Source: Nonlabens sp. Ci31
GTDB lineage: Bacteria > Bacteroidota > Bacteroidia > Flavobacteriales > Flavobacteriaceae
NCBI RefSeq assembly: GCF_012974865.1
Contig: NZ_CP043633.1
Span: 3,593,501-3,657,500 of the forward strand
Direction of reading: 5' to 3'
DNA: 64,000 nt
Part shown: positions 45,966 through 55,582 of the stretch, piece by piece
How the letters are laid out: every line of letters starts with the position of its first letter
How positions within the stretch are numbered: position 1 is the first letter of the stretch
The notes under the pieces: model-generated
The model's database searches: none
What the model saw: the letters and a program-made list of their open reading frames with translations, nothing else
Told to the model about the DNA's origin: nothing
Translations under genes and position numbers: made by a program

Positions 45966-46964
45966 ATGAAAAAGCATTACTTACTAGTAGGATTTACCGT
46001 CTCTTTTTTTGGTTTTCAAAATACCATAGCACAAAATAACGATGTAGAAAATGTACTGACTGATATACTATTTATTCTCGATGGATTTAACGATCCTGCC
46101 GCAGAAGCTAGCGTCATGCAAACAGGTGCTGGATGGTTTCATACCGCAAAATCCTTAGATAAATTTAAAACAAATATCTCCATAGGAATAAGCGGTTTAC
46201 CTTTTCCCGCAAACAAAAAGAATTTTACGGTAAGCGATTCAGATTTTATCAATGTAGCTATACGAGATGGAGATCAGGCGTCTATTCCGACGACTCTAGG
46301 TGGTCGCGGTCGTACTTTTTTTGATTTTGATATTGATGGGGAAACCTATGAGTTTCAAGCTTTTTCTGGATTAAACACTGATTTCTTTGCTTTTCCATAC
46401 GTGCAAGGACAGATAGGACTATGGCAAGAAACGGAAATTACCTTAAGAGTTGTTCCTCAAATTACCTTAGGGAAGTCGAGTTATGCCGTCTATGGAGTTG
46501 GACTAAAACATAATTTGTCCCAGTATTTCTTCAAAGAAAAACGCAGTTTGGAGATTGCTTTTTATGCTAATTATAACAGGACTGATCTTAATCTTCAATA
46601 TGACGAGCCGCTAGATCTAGAACCATCAGATGGCGGAGCGCCGCTCGCAATAATCGATGGGTCGCTTATCGATTTTCATTCTATTAATGCTGGCCTTGTA
46701 GCGAGTAAGGATTATAAAAAGTGGACTTTTTCTACCGCTCTCAACTATAATACAAGTTGGGTAGATTACAGCCTTACTGGGGAACGCAGTTTGTTCTTTG
46801 ACCTTTTTAATAACGTGCTTACCACTCTTAGCGAGACCAAACATTCTTTTAAGGTAGATCTAGGAACAGCCTATCAACTCACCCCTAAATGGAATTTGAA
46901 TACACAGTTAAGTGCAGGACAGTTTGTTAATTTAAACTTAAGTGCCGTTTATAGCATCTATTAA
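45966..46964 (+). CDS. DUF6588 family outer-membrane-like protein
   Basis: A 332-residue protein with a signal peptide (MKKHYLLVGFTVSFFGFQNT, cleavage near IAQ) and a beta-rich body. The segment QTGAGWFHTAKSLDKFK and the later GLPFPANKK fit DUF6588, which I recognise from Bacteroidota as a presumed barrel. It ends with aromatic Tyr. ATG 45966 is chosen because the promoter box overlaps the upstream in-frame codon at 45948. Confidence 0.75.
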   Translation: MKKHYLLVGFTVSFFGFQNTIAQNNDVENVLTDILFILDGFNDPAAEASVMQTGAGWFHTAKSLDKFKTNISIGISGLPFPANKKNFTVSDSDFINVAIRDGDQASIPTTLGGRGRTFFDFDIDGETYEFQAFSGLNTDFFAFPYVQGQIGLWQETEITLRVVPQITLGKSSYAVYGVGLKHNLSQYFFKEKRSLEIAFYANYNRTDLNLQYDEPLDLEPSDGGAPLAIIDGSLIDFHSINAGLVASKDYKKWTFSTALNYNTSWVDYSLTGERSLFFDLFNNVLTTLSETKHSFKVDLGTAYQLTPKWNLNTQLSAGQFVNLNLSAVYSIY

Positions 46965-47104
46965 TCCTTATTGCGTAATTTTAATAGTAATTCCGTTTTC
47001 TCGCTATGCCTGCCGGCAAGCAGTGTACTGAAACCTTATCAACATTTCTGTAAAAGATCCTTACTATTTTAATCCAGACATTATTTAAGCGTATACCCAT
47101 AAAA

Positions 47105-47133
47105 AAATCCCCATCATTGCTGATGGGGATTTT
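47105..47133. terminator. bidirectional hairpin terminator
   Basis: AAATCCCCATCA pairs with TGATGGGGATTT over a TTGC loop. It ends both rplT (leftward) and the DUF6588 transcript (rightward). Confidence 0.85.
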
Positions 47134-47161
47134 CTATTTGCGAGAGGTTGTTAAACCTAAA

Positions 47162-47506
47162 TTATTTTACTTTATTTACTACTGCTGTAAAAGCTTCTGG
47201 ATGATTCATAGCAAGATCTGCAAGAACTTTACGATTTAACTCGATATTGTTCTTTTTTACAGCTCCCATAAATACAGAGTAACTCATACCGTGCATACGA
47301 GAACCAGCGTTGATACGCGTGATCCATAATCTACGAAATGATCTTTTCTTATTTCTTCTATCGCGATAAGAATAAACCATTGCTTTATCTACTGCATTCT
47401 TTGCTACTGTCCATACGTTTTTACGACGTCCGAAGTAACCTTTTGCCTGCTTGAGGACTTTTTTTCTACGAGCTCTACGAGCTACGGCATTTACTGATCT
47501 AGGCAT
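47162..47506 (-). CDS. rplT: 50S ribosomal protein L20
   Basis: A 114-residue ribosomal protein with the family's basic N terminus ending in [19 protein letters not shown] and the middle block [16 protein letters not shown]. It is needed early in 50S assembly and in many bacteria represses its own operon. It follows rpmI after 107 bases and ends at a strong terminator. Confidence 0.98.
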   Translation of the reverse strand: MPRSVNAVARRARRKKVLKQAKGYFGRRKNVWTVAKNAVDKAMVYSYRDRRNKKRSFRRLWITRINAGSRMHGMSYSVFMGAVKKNNIELNRKVLADLAMNHPEAFTAVVNKVK

Positions 47507-47613
47507 AATTTTAATTTTTTAACAGCAGGCGATCCATTTCTAGATTCTTTTATTGTGCACTACTATTGGGTTATTTTGTGAATTAATAAACCATCAAGGT
47601 TTACAATGTGGTC

Positions 47614-47811
47614 TTACTTAAGACGTAATTGTAACTTGATATTAGGTACATCTGCTTTGTGCACTACTGTATCGTGAGTCAAAGCTAGTTTACGTTTCTT
47701 ACTCTTTTTAGTCAGGATATGACTTTTAAAAGCGTGTTTTCTTTTGATCTTTCCAGTACCAGTAAGCTTAAAACGCTTCTTAGCACTAGATTTTGTTTTC
47801 ATTTTAGGCAT
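47614..47811 (-). CDS. rpmI: 50S ribosomal protein L35
   Basis: A 65-residue basic ribosomal protein: [18 protein letters not shown], then [24 protein letters not shown] basic tail and a C-terminal IKLQLRLK. It is separated from infC by about 440 bases and a terminator, and has its own promoter box at 47951-47958. Confidence 0.97.
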   Translation of the reverse strand: MPKMKTKSSAKKRFKLTGTGKIKRKHAFKSHILTKKSKKRKLALTHDTVVHKADVPNIKLQLRLK

Positions 47812-47950
47812 AATTTCCTTTTTTTTAATTCTCGCATTCCTTATTTTAAACCTTTCTAATTACTTGATTCCGTTCTGTATAGAAGCTATTAAAAACAGAC
47901 TCTAAAAACAACAAATCAAAACACCAACTAAGGTTCTTTATTAAGGAGTG

Positions 47951-47958
47951 CAAAAATA
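47951..47958 (-). promoter_or_regulatory. -7 promoter box TATTTTTG of rpmI-rplT
   Basis: TAnnTTTG match on the minus strand giving a leader of about 130 bases before rpmI. A long leader here fits ribosomal autoregulation, but I did not identify an L20-binding structure. Confidence 0.45.
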
Positions 47959-48145
47959 GGTTTTTATTTGGAAACTGTATTATAAATCGACACTTTATTC
48001 CTCCTTATTCTTTGGATCATAAGAATTAAAAGCGGCACCTATACTTAAGACTGTGTATGCTTTAACTTACACCGTTTAATTTTAAGAATTAACAGCTATT
48101 GCCTAGCTGCAGAGCAGGTTCTTAACTCTTTTCTTTTGACCATAA

Positions 48146-48177
48146 AAAAGACTGTCTCTTTATAGAGACAGTCTTTT
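48146..48177 (-). terminator. hairpin terminator after infC
   Basis: A perfect 13-bp stem (AAAAGACTGTCTC with GAGACAGTCTTTT, 6-base loop), followed by T6 on the minus strand. It separates thrS-infC from rpmI-rplT. Confidence 0.85.
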
Positions 48178-48252
48178 CTATTTATCCTTTAAGTACTTTT
48201 TGCTAGACATGATTAATGATGCCTACTTAAAGGCTGCACTTATGGGAGTAAC

Positions 48253-48804
48253 TTACTTTTTCTTAGGAGCGATAAACATATTCATACGTTTACCTTCCAT
48301 TTTAGGCATTTGTTCTACTTTACCTAACTCTTCTAAATCTTGAGCCAATCTCAACAATAAGATTTCTCCTTGATCTTTATAAATAATGGAACGACCTTTA
48401 AAGAACACGTAGGCTTTTAATTTAGACCCTTCTTTAAGGAACTTCTCACCATGCTTTCTTTTGAATTCGTAATCATGGTCATCTGTATTGGGTCCGAAAC
48501 GGATTTCCTTGATAACAACCTTACTAGCATTTTGCTTGATTACTTTCTCACGCTTTTTTTGTTCATAGACAAATTTCTTATAGTCCATGATTTTTGCCAC
48601 AGGTGGGTCAGCATTAGGAGAAATCTCAACCAGGTCAAGTTCTTTCTCTTGTGCTTCTTTAAGAGCTTCACGTGTATCCATAACACGAGGTTCTCCATCG
48701 CCTACTAGGCGTACTTCTCTGGCACGTATCTTTTCATTGATTGCGTGCTTGTCTTCCTTGATAATTCGAGCCGGACCACGGCTTCTGCGTCTACGTATTG
48801 CTAT
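48253..48804 (-). CDS. infC: translation initiation factor IF-3, starting at AUA
   Basis: IF-3 binds the 30S subunit and checks start codons. The 183-residue product has the N-terminal domain ([20 protein letters not shown]), linker and C-terminal domain with [20 protein letters not shown]. The first in-frame ATG (48681) would delete the first 41 residues, including the conserved [10 protein letters not shown] block. Reading upstream in frame leads to ATA GCA ATA CGT ([11 protein letters not shown]), 16 bases after the thrS stop, with no ATG, GTG or TTG available. Non-AUG starts are known for infC because IF-3 itself rejects them, giving feedback. Confidence 0.9.
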   Translation of the reverse strand: MAIRRRRSRGPARIIKEDKHAINEKIRAREVRLVGDGEPRVMDTREALKEAQEKELDLVEISPNADPPVAKIMDYKKFVYEQKKREKVIKQNASKVVIKEIRFGPNTDDHDYEFKRKHGEKFLKEGSKLKAYVFFKGRSIIYKDQGEILLLRLAQDLEELGKVEQMPKMEGKRMNMFIAPKKK

Positions 48805-48820
48805 GACTATATAATTTTAA

Positions 48821-50815
48821 TTAAACTTCAAATGTTTTTATAGTTTCAGAGATTTCTTTTTGAACAAGTTCTGCAAAAGCTGCAACACTCATACTTCCCA
48901 GATCCTCTCCACCATGTTTTCTTACAGAAATAGTGCCTTCTTTTTCTTCCTGCTCACCTACGATAAGCATATACGGCAATTTGTTCATCTCTGCCTCACG
49001 GATTTTTTTACCCATGGTTTCTGCACGGTTGTCAACTGTTGTGCGAATTTCGTTAATTTCTAACAAATTTGCTACTTGTTTAGCATAATTTTCGTATTTC
49101 TCACTGAGAGATAAGATAGCACACTGCTCAGGCATCAACCATAGCGGGAAATTCCCACCGGTATGTTCTAATAATATGGCAATAAAACGTTCCATACTAC
49201 CAAAAGGCGCACGATGTATCATTACTGGTCTATGTGACTCATTATCAGCACCCTTATACAGCAAATCAAAACGTTCTGGTAAATTGTAATCTACCTGTAT
49301 AGTACCCAATTGCCAGCTTCTACCTAGGGCATCCTTGACCATAAAGTCTAATTTAGGACCATAAAAGGCAGCTTCACCTTCTTCAATCACATAATTGAGA
49401 CCTTTATCATTTGCAGCGCTAATAATTGCATTTTCTGCAATTTCCCAATTCTTAACATCCCCAATATATTTTTCTGGCTTTTTGGGGTCACGAATACTCA
49501 CCTGCGCGGTAAAGTTTTCAAATCCTAATGAACCGAAAACATACATGACGAGGTCTATAACTGCTTTAAATTCTTTATCTAATTGTTCTGGCATACAGAA
49601 AATATGCGCATCATCCTGAGTAAATCCGCGTACACGTGTCAATCCATGAAGTTCACCACTTTGCTCGTATCTATAAACCGTACCAAATTCTGCAAAACGC
49701 TTCGGTAAATCTCTATACGACCACTGTGCACTTTTATAAATTTCACAGTGATGTGGGCAGTTCATCGGCTTCAATAAAAACTCTTCATCATCGTTAGGCG
49801 TTTTTATAGGCTGGAAAGAATCTGCTCCGTACTTTTCATAATGACCAGACGTCACATACAATTCCTTAGAACCTATATGTGGAGTCACCACCATTTCATA
49901 ACCCGCTTTTTTCTGAGCTGCTTTTAGGAAATTCTCTAATCGCTCGCGCAGAGCGGCACCTTTAGGCAACCATAAAGGAAGTCCTTGACCTACTCGTTGA
50001 GAAAAAGTAAACAACTGTAATTCTTTACCTAATTTTCTATGATCACGTTTTTTTGCTTCTTCTAGTAATTCCAGGTATTCTTTTAAGTCCTTTTGCTTAG
50101 GAAAAGAAGTACCGTACAAACGAGTAAGTTGTGGATTATTTTCATCTCCACGCCAGTAAGCACCGGCTATACTCATTATTTTTACTGCCTTGATAATTCC
50201 TGTATTAGGAACATGACCACCGCGACATAAATCTGTAAACGTATCCTGATCACAAAAAGTGATCTCACCATCCGTTAGGTTTTCTATCAGCTCTACTTTA
50301 AATGGATTGTTTTGATCCTTATAGAATTTTATCGCATCAGTTTTAGAGACACTGCGCATCGTAAACTCATGTTTTCCCCGTGCTATTTCTAACATGCGAG
50401 CCTCTATTTTAGGGATATCAGTCTCAGAAATAGAATGCTCTTTAAAATCTATATCGTAATAGAATCCATTATCAATTGCAGGTCCTATGGTCAGACTTAC
50501 TCCAGGAAACAATTCCTCTATAGCTTGTGCCATAAGGTGAGAGGTAGAATGCCAGAAAGCCTCTTTCCCTTCAGGATTGCTAAACGTAAAAAGAACCAAG
50601 CTACCATCTTCTTTTAGAGGTGTTTTGGTTTCTACTTTTTTACCGTTAAAACTAGCGCTGATCACACTACGGGCAAGTCCGTGTGATATACTCATAGCGA
50701 CATCCATAGGAGTGGTACCGCTTTCCATTTCTTTGATACTGCCGTCGGGCAAAGTGATTTTAATCATAGCTACAAAATATGAATCGGTAAAGGTAAAACC
50801 TTTATATAAAATCAC
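48821..50815 (-). CDS. thrS: threonine-tRNA ligase
   Basis: A 664-residue class II synthetase. N-terminal TGS domain (KITLPDGSIKEMESGTTPMD, from about residue 19), then the second additional domain with editing residues (HSTSHLMAQAI), a catalytic core with CPHHCEIYKS and RFAEFGTVYRYEQSGELHGL, and the anticodon-binding domain (about 560-664). The annotated start precedes the second Met (MIKITLPDG, about residue 17), which is the likelier start (50767). infC follows by 16 bases. Confidence 0.97.
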   Translation of the reverse strand: MILYKGFTFTDSYFVAMIKITLPDGSIKEMESGTTPMDVAMSISHGLARSVISASFNGKKVETKTPLKEDGSLVLFTFSNPEGKEAFWHSTSHLMAQAIEELFPGVSLTIGPAIDNGFYYDIDFKEHSISETDIPKIEARMLEIARGKHEFTMRSVSKTDAIKFYKDQNNPFKVELIENLTDGEITFCDQDTFTDLCRGGHVPNTGIIKAVKIMSIAGAYWRGDENNPQLTRLYGTSFPKQKDLKEYLELLEEAKKRDHRKLGKELQLFTFSQRVGQGLPLWLPKGAALRERLENFLKAAQKKAGYEMVVTPHIGSKELYVTSGHYEKYGADSFQPIKTPNDDEEFLLKPMNCPHHCEIYKSAQWSYRDLPKRFAEFGTVYRYEQSGELHGLTRVRGFTQDDAHIFCMPEQLDKEFKAVIDLVMYVFGSLGFENFTAQVSIRDPKKPEKYIGDVKNWEIAENAIISAANDKGLNYVIEEGEAAFYGPKLDFMVKDALGRSWQLGTIQVDYNLPERFDLLYKGADNESHRPVMIHRAPFGSMERFIAILLEHTGGNFPLWLMPEQCAILSLSEKYENYAKQVANLLEINEIRTTVDNRAETMGKKIREAEMNKLPYMLIVGEQEEKEGTISVRKHGGEDLGSMSVAAFAELVQKEISETIKTFEV

Positions 50816-50976
50816 CCTTAATTAATCAAACAGTTTTAGACGTTTTTAAGTAGCTTTTAGATCTTGATAAATTAATGGAACTTCAAATAAGTATTACTTC
50901 CACCTTTAGAAGAAACACTAGACGGAAAGCTAGAGCTTTTATATGTTGAAATAGCATGCTATTTCCCCTCTTGTGA

Positions 50977-51126
50977 TCAGGCTTTTAATTCTTTATAACG
51001 ATAAAGATACCTTCCATTTTGAACAGAAAAATGTTTTGTCATTAATTGATATTTGCGTTCTCCACCTCCTAATGGAGCAGAAATAAAAACTTTAATTTTT
51101 AATTTCAGATTTGATATTTTAATCAT
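50977..51126 (-). CDS. 49-residue small protein of unknown function
   Basis: An ATG-started frame ending at TGA 50977: MIKISNLKLKIKVFISAPLG, then GGERKYQLMTKHFS and NGRYLYRYKELKA. The composition is protein-like (mixed, basic) and the codons are unlike the flanking non-coding DNA. It fills most of the otherwise empty 392-base gap between thrS and the next gene. Nothing else was seen in the gap. It could be a remnant rather than a gene. Confidence 0.45.
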   Translation of the reverse strand: MIKISNLKLKIKVFISAPLGGGERKYQLMTKHFSVQNGRYLYRYKELKA

Positions 51127-51217
51127 TCTGGACGCTTTCCACTGAAACAAACAAATAAAAGAAAAAACTTTACAGGATAAATGGCGCGCACTTTGATAAT
51201 GTCTTTAAAACCTTATT

Positions 51218-51634
51218 ATGAAAAAGCTATTACTTCTTACAGCAGCTGTTCTAATTTTGACCAATTGCGATTCCTGGACGGACTGTATCATCAATAATGG
51301 ACCACAACTCAATCAGCGTGTTTTTGTCACAGGTTTTTCTAACGTTTATTATGAGGACAGTTTAAATGCTGAAATTAACAATGATCCACAAGATAACAAC
51401 TACTACTATTATTTTTCAGTACGTGGATTGCCTCGCGGGATGGATTATGAGTCTGAAGGTCGTGAGCTCTTTATTTATGGAACGCCTCAAGAATCTGGTC
51501 GTTTTAACTTAGAAGTATACCTCCATGTAGAAGCCGCGATACTTTATTACGATGAAAATGATGGCCCATTTGAAGATGGAGATACCCTTTGTAAGGACAG
51601 TACCAGCAGGTTGTATACATTAACCATTCAATAA
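51218..51634 (+). CDS. hypothetical lipoprotein with Ig-like fold
   Basis: A 138-residue protein with lipobox LILTNC (Cys about residue 17) and three further Cys in the mature part. FSVRGLPRGMDYESEGRELF followed by IYGTPQESGRFNL matches the putative-Ig (He_PIG) pattern of 'LPxGL...G.ISGTP...G.Y'. Probably exposed at the cell surface; binding partner unknown. Single gene. Confidence 0.7.
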   Translation: MKKLLLLTAAVLILTNCDSWTDCIINNGPQLNQRVFVTGFSNVYYEDSLNAEINNDPQDNNYYYYFSVRGLPRGMDYESEGRELFIYGTPQESGRFNLEVYLHVEAAILYYDENDGPFEDGDTLCKDSTSRLYTLTIQ

Positions 51635-51668
51635 GGCTTGTGTCAGGTCGCATACTGGTTGGAATTCC

Positions 51669-51682
51669 GCTTTCGCGAAAGC
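51669..51682. repeat. dispersed palindrome copy 8
   Basis: GCTTTCGCGAAAGC, extended to a perfect 22-bp palindrome (51665-51686), between the lipoprotein and helicase genes. Confidence 0.9.
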
Positions 51683-51764
51683 GGAACAAACACCAAACAA
51701 CAAGATCTAAAACAACCAATCGTTAAGAAAAACACACTTATACACTTAAACTCTTGTAATAGCT

Positions 51765-51772
51765 TACCTTTG
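51765..51772 (+). promoter_or_regulatory. -7 promoter box TACCTTTG of the helicase gene
   Basis: Exact TAnnTTTG match ending 16 bases before ATG 51789. Confidence 0.55.
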
Positions 51773-51788
51773 CAGCTTAATTGAATAC

Positions 51789-53072
51789 ATGACATTTAAA
51801 GAATTAGGGTTAGTAGAACCCATCTTGCGAGCTTTGCAAGACCAAGGATATGAACGTCCTACACCTATACAAGCACAAGCCATTCCAGTACTATTAGAAG
51901 GAAAAGATTTATTAGGCTGTGCACAGACTGGAACCGGTAAAACTGCCGCATTTTCCATTCCCATCGTTCAAGATTTATACAACCGCCAGCCGCCAAAAGG
52001 CAAAAGGCGTATCAAAACATTAGTGGTTACTCCTACCAGAGAACTGGCCATTCAAATAGGGGAGAATTTTTCAGCCTACGCAAAATACACCGATATTAAG
52101 AATACGGTCATCTTTGGTGGAGTGAAGCAAACTTCTCAAGTGTATGCGTTGCATCAAGGAATAGATGTACTAGTTGCTACTCCAGGAAGATTACTGGATT
52201 TAATCAATCAACGTTACATCTCTCTTGATCATGTCGAGCATTTTGTGCTAGATGAGGCAGACCAGATGCTAGACATGGGTTTTATCCACGATATCAAGAA
52301 GCTGTTAAAGCTTTTACCTCAAAAAAGACAGTCGCTATTTTTTAGTGCTACCATGCCCAGCGCCATCGTAAAACTCTCTAACGAGATTTTAGGAAATCCC
52401 GCTAGAGTAACTATAGAGCCCGAAAAAACAACTGCAGAAAAAGTAGAACAGCGCATTTACCACGTTAATAAAATGAACAAGACCAAGCTCTTGATCGATT
52501 TATTAAGTAATGAGTTGAATGATGCTACCTTAGTTTTTTCTAGAACTAAGCATGGAGCAAACAAGATTGTTAAAGATCTAGATAAAGCTGGTATTAAAAG
52601 CGCCGCTATTCATGGGAATAAATCTCAGGCTGCGCGACAAAGAGCTTTGCAGCAATTTAAAGATGGAGATCTTCACGCACTTATAGCAACAGATATTGCT
52701 GCTCGTGGTATTGATATTGATGAATTGAACTATGTAGTCAACTATGATTTACCTAACGTGCCAGAATCTTATGTACACCGAATAGGAAGGACAGGTAGAG
52801 CTGGAGCAAGCGGTCTTGCCGTTTCTTTTTGTATGTTAGAAGAACGTCCTTTCTTAAAAGACATCGAGAAGTTGATCAGAACAAGTATTCCTGTTGTGGA
52901 AGTGCACGAGTTTGAATTCAAGATGGAAGATGCGGCAGAGCCAAGTTTGAAAAAACAAGGTGGTGGAGGTCGTTCTCAAGGAAGAAGCAATAAACCTAAA
53001 AGTGGTGGTGGTAACAGTTCTTCCAGAAGTAGTGGAGGGAATCGCAACAATAACCGCAATCGCAGTAGGTAG
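51789..53072 (+). CDS. DEAD-box ATP-dependent RNA helicase
   Basis: A 427-residue helicase with Q motif ([13 protein letters not shown]), motif I AQTGTGKT, motif II DEAD at VLDEADQML, motif III FFSATMP and motif [12 protein letters not shown]. The C-terminal ~50 residues are a disordered Gly/Ser/Arg/Asn tail that probably binds RNA. The RhlE-like core suggests a role in ribosome assembly or RNA turnover, but this is family inference. A strong terminator follows. Confidence 0.94.
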   Translation: MTFKELGLVEPILRALQDQGYERPTPIQAQAIPVLLEGKDLLGCAQTGTGKTAAFSIPIVQDLYNRQPPKGKRRIKTLVVTPTRELAIQIGENFSAYAKYTDIKNTVIFGGVKQTSQVYALHQGIDVLVATPGRLLDLINQRYISLDHVEHFVLDEADQMLDMGFIHDIKKLLKLLPQKRQSLFFSATMPSAIVKLSNEILGNPARVTIEPEKTTAEKVEQRIYHVNKMNKTKLLIDLLSNELNDATLVFSRTKHGANKIVKDLDKAGIKSAAIHGNKSQAARQRALQQFKDGDLHALIATDIAARGIDIDELNYVVNYDLPNVPESYVHRIGRTGRAGASGLAVSFCMLEERPFLKDIEKLIRTSIPVVEVHEFEFKMEDAAEPSLKKQGGGGRSQGRSNKPKSGGGNSSSRSSGGNRNNNRNRSR

Positions 53073-53113
53073 TCTTGCTCTTAAACAGGATCAAAAATAA
53101 TGTATACACATCT

Positions 53114-53145
53114 AAAAGCCTTTTATCTATGGATAAAAGGCTTTT
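53114..53145 (+). terminator. hairpin terminator after the helicase gene
   Basis: A perfect 14-bp stem, AAAAGCCTTTTATC with GATAAAAGGCTTTT, 4-base loop, followed by T run. Confidence 0.9.
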
Positions 53146-53270
53146 TTTATATATAAAATCAGCAGATCAGTACTTTATCCTTAGTAAACTTGCTAAACTT
53201 TTTAATTTTAACGTAACTTTAAGAAGTGAGAAAACAGTATCTTCTCCAATTATTCATTTAACACTTATAA

Positions 53271-55481
53271 ATGACGACAAGACTGACCAGTTGTATAGCT
53301 CTTTTATTTATTTGTTTTAATATTCTTTTTTTGCCAGCACAAGATGCAAAATTAGGAAATAAGCCTCCTATTTCTAAAAAGCAGCTGGAATTAGATAGTT
53401 TACTAAAGGTAGTAAGGAGCCATTACTACGATAAAGATTATAAAAACGCTATTGAAAAAGGGAATTTACTTCTTCACTTGTCTGAAGAGATCGGTTCTTC
53501 CAAAAATGAAATTGCAGCTTCGAGCTTAATTGGTAATTCTCTATTACAACGCGGAGATACGATAGCCTCTCAGAAGATTTTTGAGAAATCTCTTTTAAAA
53601 GCACAAAAAGCTAACGATCTAGAAAAAATTATTATCGCATCAATTGACTTGGGTAATGTTTATGCTATTAGTAAACAATATGAAAAAGCAATTAAAAATT
53701 ATACAAAAGTATTACCGCTAGCGGAGCAATTTAACCAACCTGTTTATTTATTTCTTTTAAATTATAATGTAGGAGAATCTTATTTGGAGCTGAATTTACC
53801 AAATCAGGCAGCTGCTTTCATTTCAAATACTAATACCTATGTAAGCGACTTAGCTACTGCCTATAAAGCAAGTCAAAAATCTCTTTCAGGAAAACTTTCT
53901 TATGCTGTAGGTGACTATAAAAAAGCTACAGAGGACTTTGATCAAGGCATTGATTATGCCAAAGAATCAGATTTTACGGAAATTTTACTTGAAATATACG
54001 AGTATTACGCTTTAACTGAAGAGAGAAAAGGTGATTATAAGAAAGCAAATGAATTATTAAAGCAATACAACAGTCTGAATGAAGAAAAATACAAGCTGGA
54101 TAATATAGCAGCTGTGGAAAATGCGGTGGCTAAGTTTAATGTAGAACAAATGGAGCAAGAGCTTATAACTACGCAATATGAAAATGAAATAACAAGAGAA
54201 CGAGCAACAAGGAATACCATCTTAATATCCGGTGCTATCGCATTAGTGTTTTTGAGTATTCTCACACTTTTTCTCTTTCGAAATCAACACAAACGAAAAA
54301 AGCTTCTGATAGATTTAAAAAACAACAACTATTTACTGGCTGTAGCTAAAGAAAAGAGTGATCGATTAAGAATGTCTAAAGATGCTTTATTCTCTAGAAT
54401 TAGTCATGAATTACGAACGCCTATGTATGGAATCATAGGGATTTCTAATCTGATGGTAAGTGATAAAAAGGAAGCGGTCAATTCTGATAACATAAGATCT
54501 TTAAAATACAGTGCAGACTACCTACTTTCATTGATCAATAATGTTCTAGAAATGAACAAAATAAACAGGGTGAAAGACGATCTTTTGAAAAAAGATATTA
54601 TTAATATCCGGCAAGTCTGTAATTATGCTATGGATTCTGCTCGCTATATTTCGCAAAATAACGGTAATGCAAACCAACTTTGCATAGATGAAGCTATACC
54701 AGAAAAAGTGGTGGGAGACTCTTCTAGATTATCTCAAGTACTTATCAACCTTTTAAGTAATGCAGGCAAATTTACAGAAGACGGAAAAATCACACTTGAA
54801 GTGACGCTTAAATCACTAAGTGATTTGGAGTGCTGTATCTTATTTATGGTAAAAGATAATGGAATAGGAATCGCCAAAGATAGGCAAGTAGCTATTTTTG
54901 AAGAGGCAGCATTTATAGAACATCATCACGAAAATGAAGGTACCGGTTTAGGATTACCCATTTCCAGGAGCATTATCGAATTGCATAATTCCAAACTTGA
55001 CCTGATAAGTGATCTTGGCAAAGGAACAGAAGTAAGATTTGTATTCTGCTATGAGCTAGCAAAAGAAAAATCTATAGAAGAAAATATTTTACAAATAACT
55101 GGGAACCTTAGCTTATTAGAAGGAAAGAAAATACTGGTAGTTGAAGACAACAAAATAAATCAGGTAGTCACTCGTAAAATGCTGGAAAATTTAAAAATTG
55201 AAGTAGATACCGCCTACGATGCCATAGAAGCGATAAAGAAAGCACAAACAGTAAGTTACGATCTTATTTTAATGGATATTAACATGCCACCCGGCATAGA
55301 TGGTTTTGAAGCAGCAAAGAAGATCAGGGAATTTGATCAAATTACTCCTATCATAGCGCTCACTGCAGCAGAACAACGAGAAGTTAAAGAGCGTATAAAA
55401 GATAGCGCTATGAATGATTATATTATTAAACCATTTAAAATGGAATACTTTCAGCACAGTTTATTAAAACTCATAAAGTAG
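53271..55481 (+). CDS. hybrid histidine kinase/response regulator with TPR sensor
   Basis: A 736-residue membrane protein: signal/anchor (1-22), TPR repeats in the periplasm (about 35-290, for example YEKAIKNYTKVLPLAEQF), a coiled linker, one membrane helix (about 318-336), HisKA with the phosphorylated His in FSRISHELRTPMYG (about residue 380), a HATPase domain (about 480-610; NNVLEMNKINR then N box region) and a C-terminal receiver domain (about 620-736) with acceptor Asp in LILMDINMPPGIDG. There is no DNA-binding output domain, so a further phosphotransfer partner or a separate regulator is needed. None is adjacent. Confidence 0.93.
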   Translation: MTTRLTSCIALLFICFNILFLPAQDAKLGNKPPISKKQLELDSLLKVVRSHYYDKDYKNAIEKGNLLLHLSEEIGSSKNEIAASSLIGNSLLQRGDTIASQKIFEKSLLKAQKANDLEKIIIASIDLGNVYAISKQYEKAIKNYTKVLPLAEQFNQPVYLFLLNYNVGESYLELNLPNQAAAFISNTNTYVSDLATAYKASQKSLSGKLSYAVGDYKKATEDFDQGIDYAKESDFTEILLEIYEYYALTEERKGDYKKANELLKQYNSLNEEKYKLDNIAAVENAVAKFNVEQMEQELITTQYENEITRERATRNTILISGAIALVFLSILTLFLFRNQHKRKKLLIDLKNNNYLLAVAKEKSDRLRMSKDALFSRISHELRTPMYGIIGISNLMVSDKKEAVNSDNIRSLKYSADYLLSLINNVLEMNKINRVKDDLLKKDIINIRQVCNYAMDSARYISQNNGNANQLCIDEAIPEKVVGDSSRLSQVLINLLSNAGKFTEDGKITLEVTLKSLSDLECCILFMVKDNGIGIAKDRQVAIFEEAAFIEHHHENEGTGLGLPISRSIIELHNSKLDLISDLGKGTEVRFVFCYELAKEKSIEENILQITGNLSLLEGKKILVVEDNKINQVVTRKMLENLKIEVDTAYDAIEAIKKAQTVSYDLILMDINMPPGIDGFEAAKKIREFDQITPIIALTAAEQREVKERIKDSAMNDYIIKPFKMEYFQHSLLKLIK

Positions 55482-55582
55482 ATGCTCGTTATTCAAATGT
55501 CAAATTTTCCCTAAAGGATAAGAAAGATCACTTTTAAACTTCTATTCACAAATTTAAAAATTACTGATGAGACAGCTAATTA

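Noticed and set aside
3711..51682. Dispersed palindromes as ordinary terminators
   Set aside because: They lack a T run, two lie inside genes, and they occur between divergent genes where no terminator is needed.
53075..53320. 81-codon frame between helicase and kinase genes
   Set aside because: It crosses a strong terminator hairpin and overlaps the kinase signal peptide; the composition is not protein-like.
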